Assembly: GCA_019828565.1 (NCBI GenBank)
Contig: JAHDYR010000053.1
Location: 558,001-622,000 of the forward strand
Source: Carpediemonas membranifera
Lineage: Eukaryota; Fornicata
DNA length: 64,000 nucleotides
Direction of reading: 5' to 3'
Part shown: positions 9,201 through 17,212 of the stretch, piece by piece
Position numbering within the stretch: the first letter of the stretch is position 1
Layout: every line of letters begins with the position of its first letter
Position numbers and translations under genes: made by a program
The notes under the pieces: model-generated
The model's input: the letters and a program-made list of their open reading frames with translations, nothing else
The model's database searches: none
Told to the model about the DNA's origin: nothing

Positions 9201-10472
9201 GCCTGTAAACACCTGGCCCTGGCCGCCATCGCCCAGAGCAGTGGCGACGGAGGGTCTGGAGGCGAAAGACATGCCATGGTTGCGGCATAGGTTCTTCAAC
9301 ATCTCCTTCTCTTCGTCTTCAAACACGAACTGATTGGCTACGGCGTTCCCACCGGTATACAAGTCTTCAATGAGCTTGGTGGCGATGGCATGCTGGGCGC
9401 GCCACTCACGGGTCTCCTCGGGTGGTGAGAAGAAGTCCATAATCTGCGTGAGATCATCAAAATGCAGCAGGAATGTGAGGAGGATGCGTGTCTGCTGGAT
9501 GCTATCCTCCGTCTGGCGGGCTGCTTGGAGGAGGGCTTCGAGGTCTGCGGCACCTTCGCCGGGTTCAGCACCGGGCTCGATCTGCTTGCCGAGAGATTCG
9601 ACTAAATCTAGGATCTTGGAGTCAATTTCCGAGATTTCGTCATATGCGGCGACGATCTTGAGCACGCTCCCAGCATGATGCTGCACGAGGCCTATATAAT
9701 CGTGCATAACATCTGCGGGGAAGGCTGCCACGTCAGGCATCGTAGCAGTGAGCATAGCGATCTGTGCAACGAGACCATGCATGTCAGCAGCGGCCTCGAG
9801 TGTGTCAATAGAGTTCTGTATGCTGTCTCGATTCATCATGGCTTCGTGGAACTTGTCGTCAGAGGCGGAGAATGCGATCTTCTCTTGTTCTGCGATGCGG
9901 CGGGTGCAAATCGACCCGCCCAACTCAATGTGGGGGAGCATTTGGATCTCGAGCACGGCGTCACGAACGGTATCCATGTCTAAAGCTGCAAAACCGCGAG
10001 CGATCTCTCTAAGTGCATTGTAACACGTTGTACCCCACGTCAGCAGGTCTAGCGAGTGAATGAACTGCTTCGTTCTCATCAAAACGTCTGAAAACGAGTG
10101 TGTCATTGAGAGGAGGTACTGGTTGATGCACGGAGGGAGTGTCATGCCGAGTGACTGGGCTAAGCGGGAGAGCTGAGCGACCTCATGGTCCGAGAGAGAC
10201 TGGAACAGCGCCATTAGGCTGGTGCCGGGCTCGTTGAGGGAAGCCAGAACGAGGAAGCGCTCCGTTGTTGTCATTTCTGTGGTGTTTAGGAGCATCTCTT
10301 TGATATTATCCGTAGTCTCTGGCGAAAAGACAGGAGCTATCTGTGAAAGGACATCATGGAGCGTAAAGTAGGAAAAATCCTCGTCATCAGGCGTTGACGT
10401 TCCAGAAACAGTAGTAGATGGGGCAGTAGATACCCGTGTAGTGGTAGAAAGCGCCGTAGACTTCAAGCTCAT
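6216..10472 (-). CDS. Large protein kinase fused to RCC1-like beta-propeller repeats
   Basis: 1,418 aa in one uninterrupted frame. The first 400 residues are helical and Ser/Thr-rich without a recognised domain. A protein kinase domain occupies roughly 410-690: a Gly-rich loop (GDGGQGQVF), the ATP lysine in IVFKRPD, the catalytic loop HRDLKPQN, a DLG in place of the usual DFG (KVGDLGN), and APE as APELIDG. Residues about 890-1390 hold RCC1-type repeats, e.g. YACGDNRYGRLGVD, FCSGSNAFGQLL, VAAGSNSFGRLGLNS and FAAGKNEFGQTGV. Kinase plus RCC1 recalls NEK8/NEK9, but the kinase part here looks closer to TKL or other groups than to NEK. Probable role: signalling scaffold; the substrate is unknown. 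Confidence 0.88.
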   Translation of the reverse strand: MSLKSTALSTTTRVSTAPSTTVSGTSTPDDEDFSYFTLHDVLSQIAPVFSPETTDNIKEMLLNTTEMTTTERFLVLASLNEPGTSLMALFQSLSDHEVAQLSRLAQSLGMTLPPCINQYLLSMTHSFSDVLMRTKQFIHSLDLLTWGTTCYNALREIARGFAALDMDTVRDAVLEIQMLPHIELGGSICTRRIAEQEKIAFSASDDKFHEAMMNRDSIQNSIDTLEAAADMHGLVAQIAMLTATMPDVAAFPADVMHDYIGLVQHHAGSVLKIVAAYDEISEIDSKILDLVESLGKQIEPGAEPGEGAADLEALLQAARQTEDSIQQTRILLTFLLHFDDLTQIMDFFSPPEETREWRAQHAIATKLIEDLYTGGNAVANQFVFEDEEKEMLKNLCRNHGMSFASRPSVATALGDGGQGQVFTGTLRGETIVFKRPDANNIAIYPPSIMEFLKEGQNLSKHGGDYIISSHGLLVTPHGFYLGLEHCELGDASTYLKLGSPEASWELADILSLALQMALGVASFSVKGVIHRDLKPQNFLMTSKGSPIVRVKVGDLGNLLHISNATLNNIGTVGFTAPELIDGRDYDPKADVFSLAVTFWCMLHNTAIPRLTSNKGTAVHPMQIPMLIRAGERPLIAQSIPEPVAELIRQMWATDPDERPCIHTVSTRLATLCADLGAHWFEAKVGGVEAVLLRDRRSLLLRDGEHAVSVDLMTGKVVLFDAVKLKDPRPALQALITAIEPGHSRCQSFHALQAVVQSFDTIHSASGQTLIAGQLAYHVVQDQLHANGGIPMPVISTMDGQAMCEIMRIEQRQTIIGLTCLGSFIALLESIVTHTSLSKLRKKLKNCEKDAHVILAVALEGCRATFPSRAVGDYTVYSLGPLQLVSKGLEVDVLPPDFTPAQVISEKGAKFFIGDTETYACGDNRYGRLGVDCVAESIPTPKLVQTVNIKAVSVDHDHCFFLTDTSWAGAGLFRKDSIARPLVGAVIAQTADCEFFSIMGETFARGDNASCRLGTANTDRILKGWSRVTISSHVRTVLVTPHNAFFATPTGVYATGCNTGGQVTGVPTVAPSGPRLTPLPVAADKAWTTTAGIFVRAGGNVFCSGSNAFGQLLTDNTEPQLFGPVAVPLINELFVSESTTFALTSSGLVAAGSNSFGRLGLNSDSIRVMTPTLVDLDCAIATIYPGPEQTFLVGTTSDGPALFAAGKNEFGQTGVPSGNVIRGFTRIDLHERVDHIINDRKSTLFHTPKGVFACGCNRHKKLIDANKRTLRLTLMKDWPIAQTTLMVTRTIFLTTPEGKVLVRGHNKQGCTGLGHKKHLRRWTELNAALPFDITRVLSDGVVSYFEGADGLFVCGENRSFHSHFRIGFRTNTPAVTTSRARTILSPITVTGASLKNARFDSVSSITHAGREKGRVAWPQ

Positions 10473-10749
10473 GCTTTCGTTCTCGCCTTCAATGATCGTG
10501 AGATTGAGTCATGATACAGTCATGGAGATTGATTTGCGTGTCAAGGAGTGTGTCAGATGGTGTGCCTCTGACCTGGGGCGTGATTCGGGCCGAGCCGACG
10601 CTGTCCGAGATCTGCCATTTGAGATGAGGGCGCATTCCGAGATTTGAGACGAATCATTTCCAGATCGCTTTGATAGATTCGATATGAACTGCGGTACGAC
10701 AACCATTCGTATAATAAATCCATTATTTACACAGAAACCACGATCTCTC
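10473..10749. other. Intergenic spacer
   Basis: About 280 bp between the CFAP91 3' end and the kinase-RCC1 start. An ATAATAAATCCATTATTT stretch near 10710-10727 may contain the CFAP91 polyadenylation signal on the minus strand. Confidence 0.4.
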
Positions 10750-12593
10750 TTACACACCGGTCTCAACCTTCTCTAGGCTCTTCCCAACGCTCTTCTGCAA
10801 AGCATGCCGCAGCTTGCCCTGGTCAATTCGGATCTGGCGCTGCACGCCGCTCCTATCCACGTGGGGGAACAAGAGAGAGGCCAGCTGATCCCGGACGATG
10901 GCCCTGGGGTTGTTGTGGTAACGAGCCTCGATGTCGGCGTCACGGTGGGCAATGGCCTCTGCCTGCTTCATGGCTGCAGAGCCGGCCTGCTCGCCGCTGA
11001 GCTCAGCAACAGCCTCACGGGCAGCCTCGCTGATGAACGAGTGAGCGGCGCCCTTGCCGGCATCCGCCACGGCCTGGAAACGGGCCTCTGCCTTAGCCTG
11101 GCGCTCTGTAGCGTCCTGGCGACGCCCGTGCTCCTCAGCCTCACGCCTGTTCCTAATCCTGCACGCCATGTCGAGAACATGACGAATACTGCTCTCTTGG
11201 CGCTGCCGGGTATATTCCTTGCTATAATAGTCGAGTAGGTTTGAGACTGTGGCGCCCTCAAGGTGCTTGACGATTGATACGGCGTCCTTCTCAGTTCTGT
11301 GCTTCTTGAGCATGGATAGGGCAGTGTCATCCGCATCGAGCACTTCAACAAGACGAAGCTCCTTAATGAGGGCCAGACGCCGCTCCTTGCCGATAAACAT
11401 GGCGTTTTGAGCCGCGCGGCCTCTGAGGAGTCTCTGGATGAGTACAGTAGCGTCGTGGACGTCCCGGTCGTACGGGGCTGGGGGCACCTCGGGTGTCGCG
11501 GGTCTGAGGGTAACGGGCTTCTTCTTCATGGTGTCGACCTCGGGCATGGGGGCGACTGTCTCCGGCATGTCACCCCCATCCATTGCCACAGTCTTGGCAG
11601 CGGGGCGGGAGGCAGAGACTGAGCGGCCAATCGTGCGGAGAAGAGGCCCGCTGCGCTCGAGAACAGCGGCAGCGGTGGAGGCGTGCTTCGTGGTCTGGAC
11701 GTCGGCTGGCAGGGCCCGTTCCATGCGGTCGATGACGGTGATGTCGTTGAGCTGGGTCCCGGGGAGCGTGATGACTGATTGGAACTTGCCCGAAGTCTTG
11801 CCCAGGCGGGTCACGGGGGCGCGGACCTGGCTTGTGGCGTTGGCGTAGTCCATGATGCGGTCCTTGCCGGGCTTGCCCTGGCCTTGGAGGACGCGGCGGG
11901 CGGCGGCGTATTTGCGGAGGGTCTTGACGCGTTGTTTGTCGATCTTCTCCATGGTGCGCGCTCTCTCGCGCTCAAGCTTGGCTGTGCGAGAGGCAAGTTG
12001 GGCCTGGCGCTGGGCCTCGCGCTTGAGGGCACGCTTGTCGAGCATGGAGCGGAGCGCAGTGAGGTGACGCTCTTGCTCCTCGGCAATCTCTGCCTCACGC
12101 TCCTGCCAGTCAGCGACTTCCACCTCAGAGAGGATCTTGAGGCGTCCTTCGAGGTCGTCAGGTTGGCTGGCAAGCTTCTTCTCGCGCTCCCGGATCCAAT
12201 CGATCTTACGAAGCGTCTCCTGGTGAGCTGGAAGAAGACCATTCGCCACAGTGAGTGCCTTCATGCCCAGCACCTCCGGGGCCTGGCCCTCTGGGACGTC
12301 TACGTCCGGTTCCCATGGGTCCGTCTGAGCTGCGCTCTCACGGTAGTCAGTTTGGATGCCCACGGTGCATTGCTGCTGGTTCGTGTCGGTAGGAGTCATA
12401 CGATCAGCCTCGTCCATGAAATCTTGTTCGGGGGGCGCAAGAATGCTATGTAATGGAAAACTGTTCAAACATACATCTCAGCAGGGAGATACTCGTGGAA
12501 TGAAGGGATGAGGGGACGACGGAAGTACAGGGAGCGCATTGCACCGGTTACTGCTGCTTCACGGCGCACATAGTCCTGTCTTCTTGACTGCAT
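10750..12593 (-). CDS. CFAP91 (MAATS1) radial-spoke/calmodulin-complex protein, one 29-nt intron
   Basis: CDS is complement(join(10750..12445,12475..12593)), 604 aa. Exon 1 encodes the conserved opening with RSLYFRRPLIPSFHEYLPAE. Exon 2 has the family signature YRESAAQTDPWEPD followed by GQAPEVLGMKALT, then long charged coiled-coil segments (WQEREAEIAEEQERHL), an IQ-like stretch (ATVLIQRLLRGRAAQNAMF) and a helical C-terminus. CFAP91 sits at the base of radial spokes in motile axonemes. The start is fixed by exon 1: an in-frame TAG lies just upstream, inside TGCAGTTTAGCC. Without the intron the frame would begin with non-conserved residues. Presence implies a motile flagellum. Confidence 0.92.
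12446..12474 (-). other. 29-nt intron in CFAP91
   Basis: Minus-strand GTATGT start, ATTACATAG end. Splicing joins YLPAE to IILAPPEQDF in frame. Confidence 0.88.
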
Positions 12594-12606
12594 GAAATTT
12601 TGTGGC

Positions 12607-12615
12607 TAAACTGCA
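12607..12615 (-). promoter_or_regulatory. TGCAGTTTA element upstream of CFAP91
   Basis: Direct-orientation copy of the recurrent element, 13 nt before the CFAP91 ATG. Possible initiator or core promoter. Confidence 0.5.
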
Positions 12616-12853
12616 CATTGCAATGAACGGCGAGAAACACTCGATGCGGCGCATAGAAGCCACGTTCATGAGGCTCCACTGATTCTATTCATGCTACTTA
12701 AAACATCAACGGCTCTGCCGGTCGTTCAGACCCGGGGCAACAAGACCAAGTCCACTCGACTATGGCAACCCCATCCAGATCAAGAGCCTCCACCCCTCTC
12801 CCAATGAGTAAATACCCCACATGAACTGGCCATGCAACCGAATGTTTACTTCC

Positions 12854-14775
12854 CTAGAGTTTCTCGACGGGCTCGATGCCGAGGATGTCGAAGCACTTCT
12901 TCATCGTGAGCTGGGCGGCCAGCAGCATGTGCAGGCGGGACTCGCGCATGACGGCATCATCCGTGATCACACGGCACTTCTCGTAAAAGTCAGAGATCTT
13001 GACCGAGAGGTTGTAGAGGTAGTCGCACAACCGGTGGGGGTAGAGGTCCTTGAGGGTGCTGACCACCTCGTCCTGGAAGCGGGCGATGTGTATCATCAAC
13101 GCGACCTCGGCCGCACGCTCCTCAGCGACCTCCGAGAGAACGATTGCCTCGGGTGTCTCGAGGAGAGCCTCCTTGGTCGTGCCGGCCTTGCCGAAGATGG
13201 AGGAGATGCGGGCGTACGCGTACATAAGGTAGACGGCGGTGTTGCCCTTGAGGTTGAGCATCCGGTCGAACGAGAAGACGTAATCCTTCGTCCGCTGCGA
13301 AGAGAGGTCGGCGTACTTCACAGCAGCGATGCCGACCTTCTGGGCGATCTCGGGCATCTCCTCCTCTGTCATACGGTTGGCCGACCGCTCCTTGAGGATA
13401 GCGTGGACCTTGCCCACCGCCTCATCCAACAGAAGCCGCAGCCCGACCGTGTCGCCCGACCGCGTCTTGAACTTCTGCCCACTGGTGTCCTTGACGAGGC
13501 CGAAGCCCACGTGGACGGCTTCGGGGTCGGGTCCCATCTCGACCCACCCCATGGCCTTTGCTGCGGCGAAGATGAGGTCAAAGTGGGGGGCTTGGCCGTG
13601 ATCGGTGCAGTACACGATCTTGTCAGCGTGCAGGCGCTGGGTACGGTAGTAGATCGCGGCCATGTCGGTCGAATCGTATCCGTATCCACCGTCTGTCTTA
13701 CGGAGGATCAAGGGGATCGAGGCGGACTGGCCCTTCTTGCTCTTGGGGGCGTCGGGGTCGGGCTTGCCGTCACGGAACCAGCAGAGGGCGCCGTTGTCGA
13801 GCTCGGCCTTGCCCTCGTCTTCCATCATCTTGATTACGACCGGGATGAGGGGGTTGTAGAAGGACTCGCCGCACTCGGCGATAGAGACCTTGAGCATGTC
13901 GTAGATGACCTGGAAATCGGCCCGGGAGAGCTCGCAGATCTTCTTCCAGGCGGCGTACTCGTCAGGGGAGTGGGATTGGAGCTTCACGACAGTGCGGCGG
14001 GCCTCCTCCTTGAACTCGAGGTCCTCGTCGAAGTGGGCCTTCGCGCGCTTGTAGAAGGTGACCAGATCGCCGATATCGGGCATCTTCTCCTTGAAATCGG
14101 GCGCCTCGAGCTTGAGCTGGGCTATGAGCATGCCGAACTGCGTGCCCCAGTCGCCGACGTGGTTGGTACGGATCACAGCGGGCTTGGCGTTCTCGCCCTC
14201 GTCCTCGATAGCCTTCTCGACGGCGGCCCAATCACAGACGGGGTCGACATCGACGCCGCCTTCGGGGATGCCGAGGCAATACTCGTAGAGGCGGCAGATG
14301 GTGTCGCCGATAATGGTGGAGCGAAGGTGTCCGACGTGGAGGGGCTGGGTAAGCGGTGGATGGTCATACAAACCTTGGCGATGTTGGGCGATGAAAAGTC
14401 GACGACGACGCGCTTGTAGGGAACCTCAGGGGGGATGGGGGAGCCAGTGGCCAGAAGACGCTTGATCTCGGCCTTGATGAAGTCCTCCTTGAGGTAGATG
14501 TTGATGAAACCGTTGACAGGCTCGCACTTCGCGATCACGTCGTTCTCGGGGACGTTGGCTGCGATCTCAGAGGCAACGTCGAAGGGAGACTTCTGCTCTG
14601 TCTTCGGCTTGCCCTTGTTGTGAAGCTTGGACAGCTGCATGGCGTTGTTGCACTGATAGTCACCGAATCCGGCACGCACGCTGACCATGATGATGGCGTT
14701 CACATTCTTCCCCGCGTACTTGGGAGCAACAATGTCTAGAGACTCCTGGAAGAGCTTTTGAAGCGTTACAAGCAT
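12854..14775 (-). CDS. Arginyl-tRNA synthetase, cytosolic type, one 29-nt intron
   Basis: CDS is complement(join(12854..14344,14374..14775)), 630 aa. This class I synthetase charges tRNA-Arg. The N-terminal Add1-type domain covers residues 1-125. The HIGH motif is LHVGHLRSTIIGD, directly after SSPNIAKP, and is interrupted by the intron. NHVGDWGTQFGMLI follows. DMAAIYYR and YCTDHGQAPHFD lie in the catalytic core, and KFKTRSGDTVGL occupies the KMSK-loop position, degenerate as in many eukaryotic ArgRS. The C-terminal anticodon-binding helices include YLMYAYARISSI and the terminal HMLLAAQLTMKKCFDILGI. Length matches eukaryotic cytosolic ArgRS. No targeting peptide. An inverted CATAAACTGCA element lies about 45 nt upstream of the ATG at 14775. 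Confidence 0.96.
14345..14373 (-). other. 29-nt intron inside the ArgRS HIGH-motif region
   Basis: Minus-strand GTTTGT start and CTTACCCAG end, phase 0. Removal restores SSPNIAKPLHVGHLRS. Confidence 0.93.
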
Positions 14776-14817
14776 TGGGTAAGCTGATCTGAGTGCTTCG
14801 ACTGGCGATGACTTTGG

Positions 14818-14828
14818 TGCAGTTTATG
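14818..14828 (+). promoter_or_regulatory. TGCAGTTTATG element between ArgRS and a short plus-strand ORF
   Basis: Perfect copy of the element. Its ATG opens a 61-codon plus-strand ORF (14826..15011) of unknown merit. In inverted orientation it lies about 45 nt upstream of the ArgRS start. Confidence 0.45.
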
Positions 14829-15011
14829 ACATTTTCATCGGAGGAGGAACGCCTCAGATCAGACAAGTCAGTCGCATTAAGCGCTAAGTCGTGCTCATCA
14901 GTGGCCCAGAGTTTGAAGGGACAGTTTGTCGCAATACAAGTGTCGTATCGGAGTGGATTCTCGACCGGTTCGCTTTTCAGGTATACTTTGTCAAATGATG
15001 GTGCCCATTGA
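14826..15011 (+). CDS. Short hypothetical ORF beginning at a TGCAGTTTATG element
   Basis: 61 aa starting MTFSSEEERLRSDK. No family, transmembrane segment or clear motif. The only support is that its ATG is embedded in the same element that carries the AP-3 beta and helicase start codons. It may be a first exon or simply the antisense side of the ArgRS promoter. Confidence 0.22.
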   Translation: MTFSSEEERLRSDKSVALSAKSCSSVAQSLKGQFVAIQVSYRSGFSTGSLFRYTLSNDGAH

Positions 15012-15556
15012 ACGAGCGCCCATTCTCCCTCTCCCGACGACTCAAGATGGCCTTAAAGAGCGAGAGTCGTGGAGTCTGCGTGACTCCAAGTGAGTCACAA
15101 CTACTTATCGGTAAACTGAGTCCTCACAGTACGGTGCTCAATCGAACTCAAGGGGCACTGAATATATTGTCAGCAACACTTCTCGCCTCAGTTTCGCAGT
15201 CCATATCGATAGTGTCAATCATCAGACTCTAGAACACCGAGACCTGGGTTTCAGCCCCAATCTTCCGGAAGTTGCCCCTTGCCGGACCAGATCACACAAG
15301 GGAGGCGGACGCCCACCGCACCGCTCCCTGGACACCGACCACGTCTGCCCATGTAGTTGAGTGTGGGTTGGTGGGTACCTTTTGGCATAGGTGGTTAGTT
15401 AGAGTGTCAGTCCGTAGAGCTAAACCCACAATCCCAGAGACGGCCCGATATCACTGGATGTATCTGCCGGAGAATTATTCATCGGTCAGATCTTCGAGTC
15501 GCTTTTTTCGACTCGGCCAGAAAACTGGCGATAATCATCATTAGCTCAGCTTTTCT
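15012..15556. other. Intergenic, no convincing gene
   Basis: About 545 bp with short, mutually overlapping ORFs that resemble nothing. No tRNA fold recognised. Confidence 0.4.
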
Positions 15557-16240
15557 ATGGGTATTGCAGCGCTGTTGTCCAGTTGGACGCATTATAGTAT
15601 AGAAGACTTGTCGACTGATGCCAGGGAAGTCATCGTCGGCGTTCTAGTTGCCATCATCTCGAGCTTAATCCTCTATTGCATTGGCTGTGGCTGTGCTACG
15701 GCCGTTTACAAATGTGGTTCTCAGATAATAAGTATCGTTAGGGGGCTCAAAAAGAATCCACATCCAAATCCTCGTCTTATTCCCAAGCCGTCGGCCAGGA
15801 CGGACAGCATCGCGATCGCGCCACAGTCAACGGACGACACCGACCTTCTCGTCGACATCTGGTTCAGGGCATCGCTCCAGGCCCATGGCTTCCTGGGGGC
15901 GGCCCGGCTGGAAAGCCAGCGTGAGGCGGTGCGCGACGTCTATTTCCCGCAGGCCGAAACCTGGGTCGCCACCGACGGGTCGAAACCGGTCGGCTTCATC
16001 AGCCTGCTGGGCGCCCACATCGGCGCCCTGTTCGTCGACCCGCCGATGCAGGGCCGGGGCATCGGCCGGCGGCTGATCGCGCAGGCCGGGGCCGTTCGCG
16101 GCGCCTTGTCGGTCGAGGTCTACGCCGAAAACCGGGCGGCTACGGCCTTCTACCGCCGCCAGGGATTCGTCGAGACCGGGCGCCGGCCGGTCGACGACAA
16201 CGGCCTGCCGCATCCCCTGATTCGCATGGAACGCGCCTGA
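15557..16240 (+). CDS. Chimeric membrane-anchored GNAT acetyltransferase; C-terminal half looks bacterial
   Basis: 227 aa. Residues 1-80 are protist-like: a hydrophobic helix (VIVGVLVAIISSLILYCIGCGCATAVY) followed by a basic juxtamembrane stretch, as in the neighbouring TM-WD40 and WNK proteins. From about residue 90 the DNA becomes very GC-rich with CCG/CGG/GGC codons and encodes a compact GNAT fold of YjaB-like type. The acetyl-CoA loop is MQGRGIGRRLI, preceded by GALFVDPP, and the C-terminal motif is AENRAATAFYRRQGFVETGR. Such proteins N-acetylate small molecules or proteins. The bacterial-like composition continues about 30 nt past the TGA, and then WD40-coding DNA of a TM-WD40 paralogue follows. 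I infer insertion of a bacterial (alphaproteobacterial-like) GNAT gene into a TM-WD40 gene. Expression is unproven. Confidence 0.7.
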   Translation: MGIAALLSSWTHYSIEDLSTDAREVIVGVLVAIISSLILYCIGCGCATAVYKCGSQIISIVRGLKKNPHPNPRLIPKPSARTDSIAIAPQSTDDTDLLVDIWFRASLQAHGFLGAARLESQREAVRDVYFPQAETWVATDGSKPVGFISLLGAHIGALFVDPPMQGRGIGRRLIAQAGAVRGALSVEVYAENRAATAFYRRQGFVETGRRPVDDNGLPHPLIRMERA

Positions 16241-16305
16241 CCGACCCGGCGACCGGATCAGGCCACCTTATCAATGCGTTACCCCCCTGCCCAACGAGCC
16301 AGATC

Positions 16306-16509
16306 CCGACGCCATTGTGGCAACATTAGGTTCACGTTCATCGGATTGCTCCGGTCATGTCAAGGCCGTCGCCTTCCTGACCGACTACATCATGCTCACT
16401 ATCACGAATTATGTCAGGCTGTGGGACAAGAGCGGCCTGTCTCGCCGGAAGGTAATCCGATCAGCTCTTCAGGCCCTTATCCCCACAGTTTCGCAGTCCA
16501 AGGATACTG
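16306..16509 (+). pseudogene. WD40 gene remnant truncated by the LTR element
   Basis: DNA here closely matches the start of the propeller in the intact TM-WD40 gene (near 22990-23130), including SSDCSGHVKAVAFLT and TITNYVRLWDKSGL. Similarity fades after about 16450 and the segment is cut at 16509 by the LTR. It is not in frame with the upstream GNAT reading frame. It is most simply the stranded 3' part of a TM-WD40 gene. Confidence 0.7.
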
Positions 16510-16593
16510 TGTGGTTTGGAAGAGAAAGAGTTTACGAGTAAAAAGAGGTTTGGACCCTCCCAGGGATATTGGTAGATATTAATACTGACTACA
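16510..16593 (-). repeat. 3' LTR, 84 bp
   Basis: Identical to the copy at 22460-22543. On the minus strand it runs TGTAGTC...ACCACA. A purine tract abuts its inner edge, which makes it the 3' LTR. Confidence 0.9.
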
Positions 16594-16603
16594 CTTCCCC
16601 CCC
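16594..16603 (-). other. Polypurine tract of the LTR element
   Basis: GGGGGGGAAG on the minus strand, immediately adjacent to the 3' LTR. This is the expected plus-strand DNA primer site, and it confirms element orientation. Confidence 0.85.
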
Positions 16604-17212
16604 ATGGCCAAGCAGTCGCGCGGCCATCACCACAACCAACATCTGGTATTACGTGGGGCTAGAGCCACCAATCGAACTTGGGATTACGCTCGCTCATGCC
16701 GAACCACTATTGGAATTATCGACGGGATAACGACAACCAACTTCTGGGATTACGTCTTATTGCAACCTCCAGGTGAGGTATTATGCGTAGTAAGGTGTGA
16801 CCGAAAGATTCGAGGATGATATCAAAAAGATTCGGAAAAGATCTATGCAGCGCTGCTAATTAAGATATGGGTTCAGGAGCTCCTGTATAAGTATAAAAAG
16901 GACGTACCACAGCCCCGCCCCCTCGCGGGCACTCTGGGGCTCGCGCTCGACTCGGGAATTCTGGCCCCGAGCATTTTTAGGCATTTCGCCATCGCTCATA
17001 CAGAAAGTTCTGGTACGTTGGGCTGATCCGCCCCATTCTTACACAGTGCCCGAAAAAGGGGTTTTCGAGCCCCAATTCGGCTTCGTTGGCGAGTTCTGAC
17101 TCTTTTTGTTCTGCGCTGTACCGAAAGTTAACCAACATCATAAGCACTGCTCCACGGACGGTAGAAGTCTCGTGGACTGTGTTTGAGATATAAATATTGT
17201 GAATAGTCCGTC
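16604..17212. other. Non-coding region between polypurine tract and antisense gene
   Basis: About 600 bp inside the element. It includes two diverged short repeats around ACAACCAACNTCTGG (16632-16648 and 16731-16748). TATA-like stretches are present: TATAAGTATAAAAAGG near 16887 and GATATAAATATTG near 17187, the latter about 20 nt before the antisense-gene ATG. Confidence 0.5.

Noticed and set aside
12821-14419. 532-aa plus-strand ORF antisense to ArgRS
   Set aside because: Val/Leu/Glu-rich antisense shadow of a high-GC conserved gene.
15189-16500. 15-nt direct repeat CAGTTTCGCAGTCCA at 15189 and 16486, flanking the GNAT locus
   Set aside because: A 15-nt exact match is expected by chance about once or twice in 64 kb, and it does not coincide with the composition boundaries.
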